DNA of 64,000 nucleotides from Pedobacter psychrodurus (GTDB lineage: Bacteria; Bacteroidota; Bacteroidia; Sphingobacteriales; Sphingobacteriaceae), in assembly GCF_004331735.1 (NCBI RefSeq), contig NZ_SJSO01000004.1, forward strand, positions 200,847 through 264,846. The letters run 5' to 3'. The notes beneath the pieces are model-generated. The model was not told the origin of the DNA and did not search any database. It was given only the letters and a program-made list of their open reading frames with translations. Shown here one piece after another: positions 1 to 6,975 of this stretch; the stretch's first letter is position 1, and each line of letters begins with the position of its first letter. A program made the translations under genes and the position numbers.

Positions 1-97
1 TTTTTATCACCAAAAGTTTTAGCTGGTCGCCGTCGTAACCAAAAATAATGCAGTCTACTGCAACAAGAACAGGTTTTTGATTTAAATATTTTCCCAT
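1..97 (-). CDS. NUDIX-family protein, N-terminal fragment (possible AraR/NrtR-like sugar regulator)
   Basis: The reading frame starts at an ATG at 97 on the minus strand and runs off the left edge, so only about 32 residues are visible. They begin MGKYLNQKPVLVAVDCIIFG and continue with YDGDQLKLLVIK. This is the opening strand pattern of NUDIX proteins in the NrtR/AraR-like group of Bacteroidota, which pair a NUDIX sugar-sensing domain with a C-terminal winged helix. The NUDIX box and any helix-turn-helix lie outside the window, so regulator versus hydrolase cannot be decided. It begins one base after the HAD gene stop on the same strand, which suggests one transcript. Its position beside an aldose epimerase and a HAD phosphatase fits a sugar-linked role. 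Confidence 0.6.
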   Translation of the reverse strand, partial: MGKYLNQKPVLVAVDCIIFGYDGDQLKLLVIK

Positions 98-98
98 G

Positions 99-768
99 TT
101 AAAATAGCGTATTTAATTTAGCATCGTTATAATCTGTAATATAACCTAAGATATTTGGATAACCTTCAAATTCTTCGGTTGTATGTGTTGTGGTTAATAC
201 CATACAGGGCATACCTGCATTTAAAGCCGATTCTACACCTTTGGGTGCATCTTCGAAAACCAGACAATCTGCCGGAGCAATATTTAATGCTGCCGCGGCC
301 TTTAAAAAAGTTTCGGGATCTGGCTTGCTTGTTTTTACATCATCTGCACTCACTATTGCATCCAGATAATGACGGATATTCAATCCATCTATTACAAAAT
401 CTATATTAAAAGGTATTGCAGCAGATCCGATCGCCATTGGAATGTTAGCCTCTTTTGTGCGTTCCAAAAATTGACCCAGTCCATCAATCAGCGCTAAATG
501 CGGCATGTAATCTTCCTGGTAGCTTTTCTTTATCGATAGAAAGGCGTTCTATTTCTTCGGCATTAAATTTATCTTTTCCAAAAACGCGTTCTAAAACTTC
601 GTGGTTTTTACCATACATTTCTTTTTTTACGTTTTCGTAATCAAGTTTGGCACCTAAATCTTCCGTCATGATGCTGTACCAGGCTAAGGTATGGTATTCC
701 ATATCGTTAATCATAGTGCCGTTCAAATCAAAAAGAAAAGCCTTTGGCTTGAAATTTAAATTATGCAT
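99..768 (-). pseudogene. HAD-family phosphatase / beta-phosphoglucomutase-like, frameshifted
   Basis: Two overlapping minus-strand frames together make one HAD hydrolase. The first part (768 to 484) carries motif I as FLFDLNGTMIND near residue 12 and a helical cap. The second part (506 to 99) carries the motif II serine (AIGSAA), motif III lysine (KTSKPDPETF) and motif IV acids (VFEDAPKGVESA). The frames meet near 515-530, where removing one A from an AAAA run would give KESYQEDYMPHLALIDG, a normal join. This is either a real frameshift or a homopolymer sequencing error. Motif I reads DLNGT, so the usual second catalytic Asp is Asn; I recall this variant in related Bacteroidota proteins but cannot check it. 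The likely role is dephosphorylation or isomerisation of a sugar phosphate. Confidence 0.65.
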
Positions 769-1096
769 ATGGCTGCTAAATTATGTGATTTTTTTTACTG
801 TTAAGAATCCCCACCGATATTATGAAAAAATAAGTATAATCGTTACTTTAACGTTAATAATTTTTTCCTACATTAGCCTTAACCAAAAATAAATCAATAT
901 GAAGCCGTTTCTAATTTTGTGCGCAATTGCAGATCCGCTTTCACAAATTTTAATCGATGAAACCGTCATGATTTTCAAAATCATACAGTAAAATGATTAT
1001 ACCGAGCTTGCGAGTTCTTGAATTCAAAAAGGGAAATAAAACACTCGTGAAAAATCATGACAGCTTCATCACAAATGAAAACAAAATATTAAACAG
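769..1096. promoter_or_regulatory. Divergent intergenic region with palindromes upstream of the epimerase gene
   Basis: No convincing gene lies here. There is a perfect 17-bp palindrome at 968-984 (ATGATTTTCAAAATCAT, one-base centre). Its left flank, GTCATGATTTT at 965-975, is repeated inverted as AAAATCATGAC at 1051-1061, about 35 bp before the epimerase start. This could form alternative hairpins in an RNA leader or be paired operator half-sites. A 30-codon ORF (899-991) overlaps the palindrome and has no recognisable features. Confidence 0.4.
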
Positions 1097-2248
1097 ATGA
1101 AAAAAATATTCTTTAAGGCTTTGCCCTTCGCTACGCTATGTTTAGCCATTTCTTTTACTTCATGTAATCCTAAATCAGACAAGGGAGCACAGGCTACCGT
1201 GCAAACTGATTCTTTAAAATACAATACTACCATTGATGGTAAAAGTGTTAAGCTCTATGTTTTGAAAAACAAACAAGGTGCTTCGGTTTCTATTACCAAT
1301 TATGGCGGGAGGGTAGTTTCGCTTTTGGTTCCCGATAAAAATAATAAGTTAACAGACGTGGTTTTAGGCTACGATAGCGTGGGTTCGTATCGCAAAAAAG
1401 GTGAACCATTTTTTGGTGCCTTAATTGGTAGATACGGAAACCGCATTGGTAAAGGTAAATTTACCCTGGAAGGAAAAGAATATGCTTTACAACTTAATGA
1501 TGGTATTAATACCTTACATGGCGGTACGGATGGTTTTTTCTCGAAAGTTTGGGATGCTAAACAATTGGATGGACAAAAATTAGAGCTGAGTTATGTTTCA
1601 AATGATGGTGAAGCAGGTTATCCGGGAAAACTGGATGTTAAGGTAACTTATACGCTAACTGATGATAATGCTTTGCAGATCGATTATTTAGCTACTACCG
1701 ATAAAACTACTGTTGTGAATTTAACCAATCATGCTTATTTTAACCTAAATGGTGAGGGCAATGAAACGATTTTGGATCATGAATTGACGATTGATGCAAA
1801 TGCCTACACACCAGTAGATTCTACACTTATTCCAACAGGTAAATTGCAACCTGTAGCGGGAACTGCTTTCGATTTCAACAAAGCCAAAACAATAGGAAAA
1901 TCGATCGAGGAAAATGATCAGCAATTAAAATTCGGCAAAGGTTACGATCACAATTTTGTGTTAACACACCATGATGGCAAAACGCCTGTAGCGATTGTTA
2001 AAAGTCCGGTTACAGGAATTACCTTAGAAGTTTATACTGTTGAACCAGGCTTACAGTTTTATAGTGGCAACTTTTTAACGGGTGCTGATAAGGATGGTAA
2101 AGGTGGTAAATCATATCCTCACCGTTCGGCTTTTTGCTTAGAAACACAACATTTTCCTGATGCACCAAATCATGCAAATTTTGCATCAACCGTGCTTAAG
2201 CCAGGCGAAACTTATAAAACAAGTACAACATACAAATTTTCTAAATAA
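1097..2248 (+). CDS. galM: Aldose 1-epimerase (mutarotase), lipoprotein
   Basis: This enzyme interconverts the alpha and beta anomers of free aldoses such as galactose. The 383-residue protein has a lipoprotein signal ending in FTSC with the acylated Cys at residue 23, so it should sit on a membrane facing the periplasm. GalM signatures are present: the N-terminal NYGGRVVSLLVPD, GRYGNRIGKGKF, LHGG, the catalytic histidine region LTNHAYFNL near residue 210, and the catalytic glutamate in CLETQHFPDAPNH near residue 350. Length is normal for Bacteroidota GalM with a signal peptide. It is a single gene, divergent from the HAD/NUDIX pair. Substrate preference cannot be read from sequence. Confidence 0.93.
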   Translation: MKKIFFKALPFATLCLAISFTSCNPKSDKGAQATVQTDSLKYNTTIDGKSVKLYVLKNKQGASVSITNYGGRVVSLLVPDKNNKLTDVVLGYDSVGSYRKKGEPFFGALIGRYGNRIGKGKFTLEGKEYALQLNDGINTLHGGTDGFFSKVWDAKQLDGQKLELSYVSNDGEAGYPGKLDVKVTYTLTDDNALQIDYLATTDKTTVVNLTNHAYFNLNGEGNETILDHELTIDANAYTPVDSTLIPTGKLQPVAGTAFDFNKAKTIGKSIEENDQQLKFGKGYDHNFVLTHHDGKTPVAIVKSPVTGITLEVYTVEPGLQFYSGNFLTGADKDGKGGKSYPHRSAFCLETQHFPDAPNHANFASTVLKPGETYKTSTTYKFSK

Positions 2249-2256
2249 CGTTAACG

Positions 2257-2380
2257 GGTTGTATCATAAATATAGAATTGTCATCCTGAGCTTGTCGAAG
2301 GACCTACTATAACACCGTTACGGCGTTTCGACAGGCTCAACGTGACAAATTTCTGGAGAAACTATGTTTATGATACAACC
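2257..2380. repeat. 124-bp nested inverted-repeat element
   Basis: The outer arms GGTTGTATCATAAA (2257-2270) and TTTATGATACAACC (2367-2380) are perfect 14-bp inverted repeats. Inside them lies a second imperfect inverted repeat, TGTCATCCTGAGCTTGTCGA against TCGACAGGCTCAACGTGACA, of the REP type seen elsewhere in the window. It lies between the convergent epimerase and lactate dehydrogenase genes and could act as a bidirectional terminator. No clear target-site duplication was found. Confidence 0.7.
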
Positions 2381-2404
2381 TCTTATTTTACTCCAAATTC
2401 CGCT

Positions 2405-3574
2405 TTAAGGGTTTAATAACCGATTAGGAAATTGTGTAATTTTCTCAATGGTTAATTGTTGCATGATCTGGTATAAATGAGTTTTGAACATATTTATGGT
2501 ATGATCGCCCCCTTCATTACCCAAAGCGCCAACTCCATACATAAAAGGTCGGCCCATAAAGTTGAATTCAGATCCAACAGCATGTGCTCTTGCTAAATCA
2601 ACGCCTGAACGAATACCACCATCTAACATGATTTTCAATTTTGATTTGTATAGTGGATTGTTTGCCAATTTGATCAGTGAATTGATTGAGGATTCGCCTG
2701 CGTCAATTTGTCTGCCACCATGATTGGAAACAATCACACCATCAGCACCGATTTGGATAGCAGCCTGCATATCTTCATCAGTCGCGATTCCCTTCAGGAC
2801 TAAAGGTCCTTTCCAAAGATCACGAATGGCAGAAACCTTTTCAATATCAACCTTACCGGTAAATGTTTTGTTCATAAATTGTCCCAGTTGCGACATGTCC
2901 ATTCCTTTTTCCATATAAGGCTTTAATGTAGCAAATGATGGAATTCCATGTTGTAGGGTTTTAATTCCCCATAGCGGACGGGCAAAGGCCTGCAAGATAT
3001 TATTGATTGACATTTTTGGTGGAATAGATAAACCACTCTTAATTTCTTTATATCGTAAACCAAATGCAGGTACATCTACCAGAACAACTAATACGGGACA
3101 TTCAACAGCTTTTAAGCGATTTAAGATATCATCTCTCAAGCTATTCTCTGTAGGATGGTATAATTGAAACCATGCTTTTCCTTCAGATACTTCGGCAATT
3201 CGTTCGATACTACTGGTGGATACCGTGCTTAAGGTATAAGGAATATCGGCCTTAGCGGCAGCCTTAGCTAAAATTTCGGGTGCGTTAGGCCACATCAAAC
3301 CTTGCAAACCAATCGGAGATACTCCAAATGGAGCACTATAACGACGGCCAAATAATTCAACCGACATGTCGATATCTCCACCAACACGTAAGTAATTCGG
3401 TTTAAGGTAAATATTGTCGAAGTCGCTCTCGTTTCGCGATAAATTAAGCCCCTCATTACAACCGCCCTCCAGGTAGTCAAAAGCAAATTTAGGAATCCTT
3501 GATTTTGCCTTTTTTCTTAAGTCGGCTACAGAAGGGAATTGAGGATTGTAAGGGAATGTAATCTTTTTACTCAT
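2405..3574 (-). CDS. lldD: FMN-dependent alpha-hydroxy-acid dehydrogenase (L-lactate dehydrogenase type)
   Basis: The protein (389 residues, no signal peptide) belongs to the FMN-dependent alpha-hydroxy-acid dehydrogenase family, which oxidises L-2-hydroxy acids such as L-lactate to the 2-keto acid. Visible signatures are FAFDYLEGGCNEG, SPIGLQGLMWPNAPEILAKAAAKA, the flavin-binding VLVVLVDVPAFGLRYKEIKSG, and the catalytic histidine in VSNHGGRQID near residue 284, followed by LDGGIRSGVDLARA. It is transcribed with the upstream deoxysugar oxidation genes after a 320-bp gap. Since the fumarylacetoacetase-like step of that route yields pyruvate and L-lactate, this enzyme would recycle the lactate to pyruvate. 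L-lactate as substrate is inferred from family and context; other 2-hydroxy acids are possible. Confidence 0.88.
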   Translation of the reverse strand: MSKKITFPYNPQFPSVADLRKKAKSRIPKFAFDYLEGGCNEGLNLSRNESDFDNIYLKPNYLRVGGDIDMSVELFGRRYSAPFGVSPIGLQGLMWPNAPEILAKAAAKADIPYTLSTVSTSSIERIAEVSEGKAWFQLYHPTENSLRDDILNRLKAVECPVLVVLVDVPAFGLRYKEIKSGLSIPPKMSINNILQAFARPLWGIKTLQHGIPSFATLKPYMEKGMDMSQLGQFMNKTFTGKVDIEKVSAIRDLWKGPLVLKGIATDEDMQAAIQIGADGVIVSNHGGRQIDAGESSINSLIKLANNPLYKSKLKIMLDGGIRSGVDLARAHAVGSEFNFMGRPFMYGVGALGNEGGDHTINMFKTHLYQIMQQLTIEKITQFPNRLLNP

Positions 3575-3894
3575 ATTTAAATATTGTATTGGTCAGATTC
3601 TATTTTAGAAAGCGAAAACTAATATTTTATATTATATTTTCCATCCTGCTCTATCTGCTATTTTGTATTTATCGTTTTATATTGGATATAATTAGTCATT
3701 TGCTTACACTAGTTAGGGATAATTACAGTTACACATCATAAAATACGATATGCTAATAAAGTGTTTTGTAGCGAGGTTTAATTTTAGTTTTTGATCTGTC
3801 ATTCTGAACGCAGTGAAGAATCCTTTGCAAATAAAGCCATATCAAAAAGATCCTTCATTGCATTCAGGATGACAAATGGTTCGAAGATATGTCG
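3575..3894. other. Intergenic gap with one REP-like inverted repeat
   Basis: No gene is seen. An imperfect inverted repeat occupies 3797-3874, with a left arm starting TGTCATTCTGAACGCAGTGA and a right arm that is its rough reverse complement ending CAGGATGACA. The remaining AT-rich part (3575-3790) probably holds a promoter for the lactate dehydrogenase gene, but no element could be assigned with confidence. Confidence 0.6.
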
Positions 3895-4716
3895 TTAAAC
3901 TCCGTAAAAATTAGTTGCATTATCGGTGAAAATTAATTTCCTTTCAGCTGCGAAGAACCGCTCTGTGTACTTGTAAACCAAATTGAACCAATCCTGATAA
4001 GGTCTGCTGAGCAACATTACCGGCCAATCGCTACCGTACATAACCCTTTCGGGGCCAAAATGCTCGAAAATGGTATCAAAGCAATTGAAAAGCTCTTTTT
4101 CTGTCCAGTTTTTCCAGTCTGCTTCGGTAAGTAAACCCGATACTTTGCAAAGTACATTTGGGTTCGATGCCAAGGTTTTAATATTTTCAGACCATGATTT
4201 TATATCCTGACTTTTAACATCGGGTTTGCCACAATGGTCTAATACAAATGGTTGATCGGGTATTTGATCAACCATTTTGATAATATCTGTTAATTGGTTG
4301 TGATAACACAATAAATCGTAAGTATAATTGTATTTTTTTAAAAGATTAACGCCAGCAATAAACTTTTTGTTCAGGATAAAATCTGCGTTTTCGGCTTGTA
4401 GGATATGTCGCCAACCTTTAATGGTTTTGAAATTGCTCCAATAAGTCAAACGTTCGTCCAAATTAGGGCTAAGCAGATCTACCCAGCCCACAATGCCTTT
4501 TATGATTTCATTTTGTTCTGCCAATGTTAGCAGAAAATGGTTTTCTTCTTCCGATTGATTGGCCTGCACCGCAATACATCCTGTAATCTGAAGATCATTG
4601 TATACCCTCAAAAGGTTTTTTGGCGAAAAATCTTTACGGATGGCCATCATGTCTTCGTTTATCCAGTTATCTCTAACCGGATCAAAATTCCAAAAATGTA
4701 CGTGTGTATCAATCAT
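3895..4716 (-). CDS. Amidohydrolase, probable L-fuconolactonase / sugar lactonase
   Basis: The 273-residue protein belongs to the amidohydrolase-2 family. It starts with the metal-binding MIDTHVHFW (His at residues 5 and 7), has PFVLDHCGKPD in the middle, and ends with the catalytic aspartate motif YGSDWPVML. It lacks a signal peptide and should be cytoplasmic. In Xanthomonas campestris L-fucose oxidation, a member of this family opens L-fuconolactone to L-fuconate, and the neighbours here match that pathway. The gene follows the mutarotase by only about 10 bp and is part of the same minus-strand operon. L-rhamnonolactone is an alternative substrate. Confidence 0.82.
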   Translation of the reverse strand: MIDTHVHFWNFDPVRDNWINEDMMAIRKDFSPKNLLRVYNDLQITGCIAVQANQSEEENHFLLTLAEQNEIIKGIVGWVDLLSPNLDERLTYWSNFKTIKGWRHILQAENADFILNKKFIAGVNLLKKYNYTYDLLCYHNQLTDIIKMVDQIPDQPFVLDHCGKPDVKSQDIKSWSENIKTLASNPNVLCKVSGLLTEADWKNWTEKELFNCFDTIFEHFGPERVMYGSDWPVMLLSRPYQDWFNLVYKYTERFFAAERKLIFTDNATNFYGV

Positions 4717-4726
4717 AAGAAAGCGT

Positions 4727-5056
4727 TTAAAGTTTAAATATCTGATCCATTAAAATCCATTTTTCACCTGGTTTAGCGCCTGGTAAGGCTTGCTGGAATT
4801 TCCACATTAGGCTTTCCCATTCCTGTACTTTTGGATTGGCCAGATCGGCTTTAGCTTTTTCTTCAAAAGAAAAGCTTTCATTAACCTCCATAATCATAAA
4901 CAGCCGGTTGCCAATTAAATATATTTCCAAGTTATCAATTCCAGAAGAAGTAATACTTTCTTTAATTTCAGGCCAAACCGATCGGTGATACTGCTTATAT
5001 TCTTCGATAAGCTTTTCATCATTTACAAGATCGAGCGTTAAGCAGTACCTTTTCAT
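4727..5056 (-). CDS. L-rhamnose/L-fucose mutarotase family protein (RhaM, DUF718)
   Basis: This is a small cytoplasmic protein of about 109 residues, MKRYCLTLDLVNDEKLIEEY and onward, with YHRSVWPEI, the strand IDNLEIYLIGNRLFMIMEV and a C-terminal tryptophan-rich WMKFQQ-type segment (seen as LMWKFQQALP). These are hallmarks of the RhaM/DUF718 family, which equilibrates the anomers of L-rhamnose or L-fucose. I chose the ATG at 5056 over a GTG at 5068, because it follows the upstream stop codon by one base and gives the normal family N-terminus. It would feed the beta anomer to a sugar dehydrogenase. The sugar, fucose or rhamnose, is inferred from context. Confidence 0.85.
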   Translation of the reverse strand: MKRYCLTLDLVNDEKLIEEYKQYHRSVWPEIKESITSSGIDNLEIYLIGNRLFMIMEVNESFSFEEKAKADLANPKVQEWESLMWKFQQALPGAKPGEKWILMDQIFKL

Positions 5057-5057
5057 A

Positions 5058-5912
5058 TTAATTTCCACTGTAGGCCTTAACCGTTTGTTTACTTGTGCCT
5101 AAGCTATCAATACCCAATTCTACCACATCACCAGCTTTTAGGTACCAAGGTTCAGGTTTTTGCCCTAAGCCCACACCAGCAGGCGTTCCTGTAGAAATTA
5201 CATCGCCTGGTAAAAGAGTCATAAACTGGCTGATGTAAGAAATCATAAACGGAACATTAAAAATCAAATTCGACGTATTTCCATCCTGTAATGTTTTTCC
5301 ATTTACGGTTAACCAAAGGCGAAGATTGTGAATATCAGCTATTTCATCTTGCGTAGCCATAAATGGACCGATAGGTGCAAAGGTATCGCAGCTTTTTCCT
5401 TTTACCCACTGTCCGTTTCTCTCTAATTGAAACTCACGCTCACTGTAATCGTTGTGTAGCGCATAACCAGCAATATAATCTAAAGCATTTTCTTCTGAAA
5501 CGTAACTTGCTTTTTTACCAATAACAATTGCCAATTCTACTTCCCAGTCGGTTTTTTTACTGTTTTTCGGAATGACCAAATCATCGTTAGGTCCAACAAT
5601 CGCTGAAGTAGCTTTGAAGAACAAAATAGGCTCAGCCGGAATGGGTGCATTTGTTTCTGCCGCATGGTCTTTATAGTTTAGGCCCACACAGATTATTTTT
5701 GAAGGACGGGCCAATGCAGGGCCAAGGCGCACACCTTTATCTACCTGAGGTAAATCAGCAGATTCAATTGCTGACCTTAGTTTTTCCAAGCCATCGCCAC
5801 CAAAAAATTCTTCGTTATAATCTTTAACCAATGCAGAAACATCGAAATAATTATCATTTATAATTACTCCAGGTTTTTCAGCTCCAGCTTCGCCAAATCG
5901 TATTAATTTCAT
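5058..5912 (-). CDS. Fumarylacetoacetate hydrolase-family protein, probable 2,4-diketo-3-deoxy-L-fuconate hydrolase
   Basis: The 284-residue protein has the family N-terminal domain (MKLIRFGEAGAEKPGVI) and the catalytic FAH domain from about residue 70 (KIICVGLNYKDHAAE). Metal-binding acids are visible in KTDWEVELAIVIG, and the C-terminal GDVISTGTPAGVG motif is intact. Family members in sugar-acid oxidation split 2,4-diketo-3-deoxy sugar acids into pyruvate and a hydroxy acid; from fucose or rhamnose that acid is L-lactate. It sits 33 bp after the SDR gene and is followed at once by the mutarotase. A different FAH-fold activity cannot be excluded without assay, but the operon strongly supports this one. 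Confidence 0.85.
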   Translation of the reverse strand: MKLIRFGEAGAEKPGVIINDNYFDVSALVKDYNEEFFGGDGLEKLRSAIESADLPQVDKGVRLGPALARPSKIICVGLNYKDHAAETNAPIPAEPILFFKATSAIVGPNDDLVIPKNSKKTDWEVELAIVIGKKASYVSEENALDYIAGYALHNDYSEREFQLERNGQWVKGKSCDTFAPIGPFMATQDEIADIHNLRLWLTVNGKTLQDGNTSNLIFNVPFMISYISQFMTLLPGDVISTGTPAGVGLGQKPEPWYLKAGDVVELGIDSLGTSKQTVKAYSGN

Positions 5913-5945
5913 TATAAAATTCTTTAATGTATTTAAAAATATTTA

Positions 5946-6710
5946 TTAATTATTTAAGGTAGTAAATCCGCCATCAATTGGGTAATCGCAACCGGTAATA
6001 AATGAGGCTTCATCGCTACATAAGTATAAAGCCAGGGCACCTACTTCTTCTGGTTTTGCCATTCTGCCGATAGGCTGTGTTTTAGAAAGTTTTTCGAACA
6101 TTTCGGGGATATTATCCGGGTAGTTCTTCTGTAAAAAGCCATCTACAAAGGGAGTATGAACCCGTGCAGGTGAAATAGAATTACACCTGATGTTTTCGCC
6201 AATATAATCTTTCGCTACACTCATGGTAATTGCTTTTACAGCACCTTTTGCAGCACTATAAACAAAACGATCAGGCAGGCCAATTAATGCGGCAATAGAT
6301 GCCATATTAATAATTACCCCTCCACCTGATAAACGGATCTGCGGAATGGCCGCATGTAAACAGTTATAAACACCTTTAACATTTACACGCATTACGCGGT
6401 CAAAATCTGCTTCATCGGTTGTATCGGCTTTGCCAATGTGCGCAATACCTGCATTATTGATCAGGATATTGATGTTGCCAATTTGCTTAAATACTGCTGC
6501 AACGGCCTGATGATCTGCAACATCACATCCGTAGCTGAATGCTTCCCCGCCGTTGGTTTTAATTTCTTTTATCGTATCTTGGGCATGTTCAGTTCCCAAT
6601 TCGATGATGTGAACCTCCGCACCTTGTTTGGCTAAAATAGTTGCAATAGCTCTTCCAATGCCGCTTCCCCCGCCTGTAACTACGGCTTTTTTGTTTTTTA
6701 GTGAAAACAT
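5946..6710 (-). CDS. Short-chain dehydrogenase, probable 2-keto-3-deoxy-L-fuconate (or L-fucose) dehydrogenase
   Basis: A classical SDR of 254 residues. The cofactor motif VVTGGGSGIGRA is at residues 10-21, NNAG near 87, the catalytic Ser in NMASIAAL and the catalytic YSAAK near 152. The C-terminus IDGGFTTLNN is typical of this family. It uses NAD(P) and should be cytoplasmic. As the first gene of the minus-strand operon, followed by the FAH-family hydrolase, it most likely oxidises 2-keto-3-deoxy-L-fuconate at C4, as in Xanthomonas; oxidation of L-fucose itself is the alternative. It is read divergently from the large hydrolase gene at 6976. Confidence 0.85.
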   Translation of the reverse strand: MFSLKNKKAVVTGGGSGIGRAIATILAKQGAEVHIIELGTEHAQDTIKEIKTNGGEAFSYGCDVADHQAVAAVFKQIGNINILINNAGIAHIGKADTTDEADFDRVMRVNVKGVYNCLHAAIPQIRLSGGGVIINMASIAALIGLPDRFVYSAAKGAVKAITMSVAKDYIGENIRCNSISPARVHTPFVDGFLQKNYPDNIPEMFEKLSKTQPIGRMAKPEEVGALALYLCSDEASFITGCDYPIDGGFTTLNN

Positions 6711-6975
6711 GTATATGATTGGTTATAAATTATAATTGATTAGAATACAAATAAAATAAATATTCTTGACTAAAAGTTTTATCTTCTTGTCTAAATATTA
6801 ACACATATTGTCATAAGCCGTTACGAATATTCAAATGGCTTTACCTTGCATAAATTTTACAAAGGCAATCAGTATTATTACTTATATTTGAATATTATCT
6901 TTATATTTAAATATAATATTAACCAAATATTACATAAAAACCTAGCAAATAGGTTTTGTTATTAGAGCCTGTTGA
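6711..6975. promoter_or_regulatory. Divergent promoter region between deoxysugar operon and glycosidase operon
   Basis: The gap holds promoters for both divergent operons. At 6880-6912 there is a strongly AT-rich stretch with TATATTTG followed by AATATTATC and TATATTTAAATATAATATT, containing overlapping inverted repeats. TATATTTG matches the Bacteroidota -7 consensus TAnnTTTG. A regulator site is likely here but no specific protein can be assigned. Confidence 0.45.

Noticed and set aside
899..991. 30-codon ORF upstream of the epimerase gene
   Set aside because: It overlaps a palindrome, has no recognisable features and no support beyond being open.
2257..2380. Insertion sequence
   Set aside because: Inverted ends are present but there is no transposase and no clear target duplication; kept only as a repeat element.
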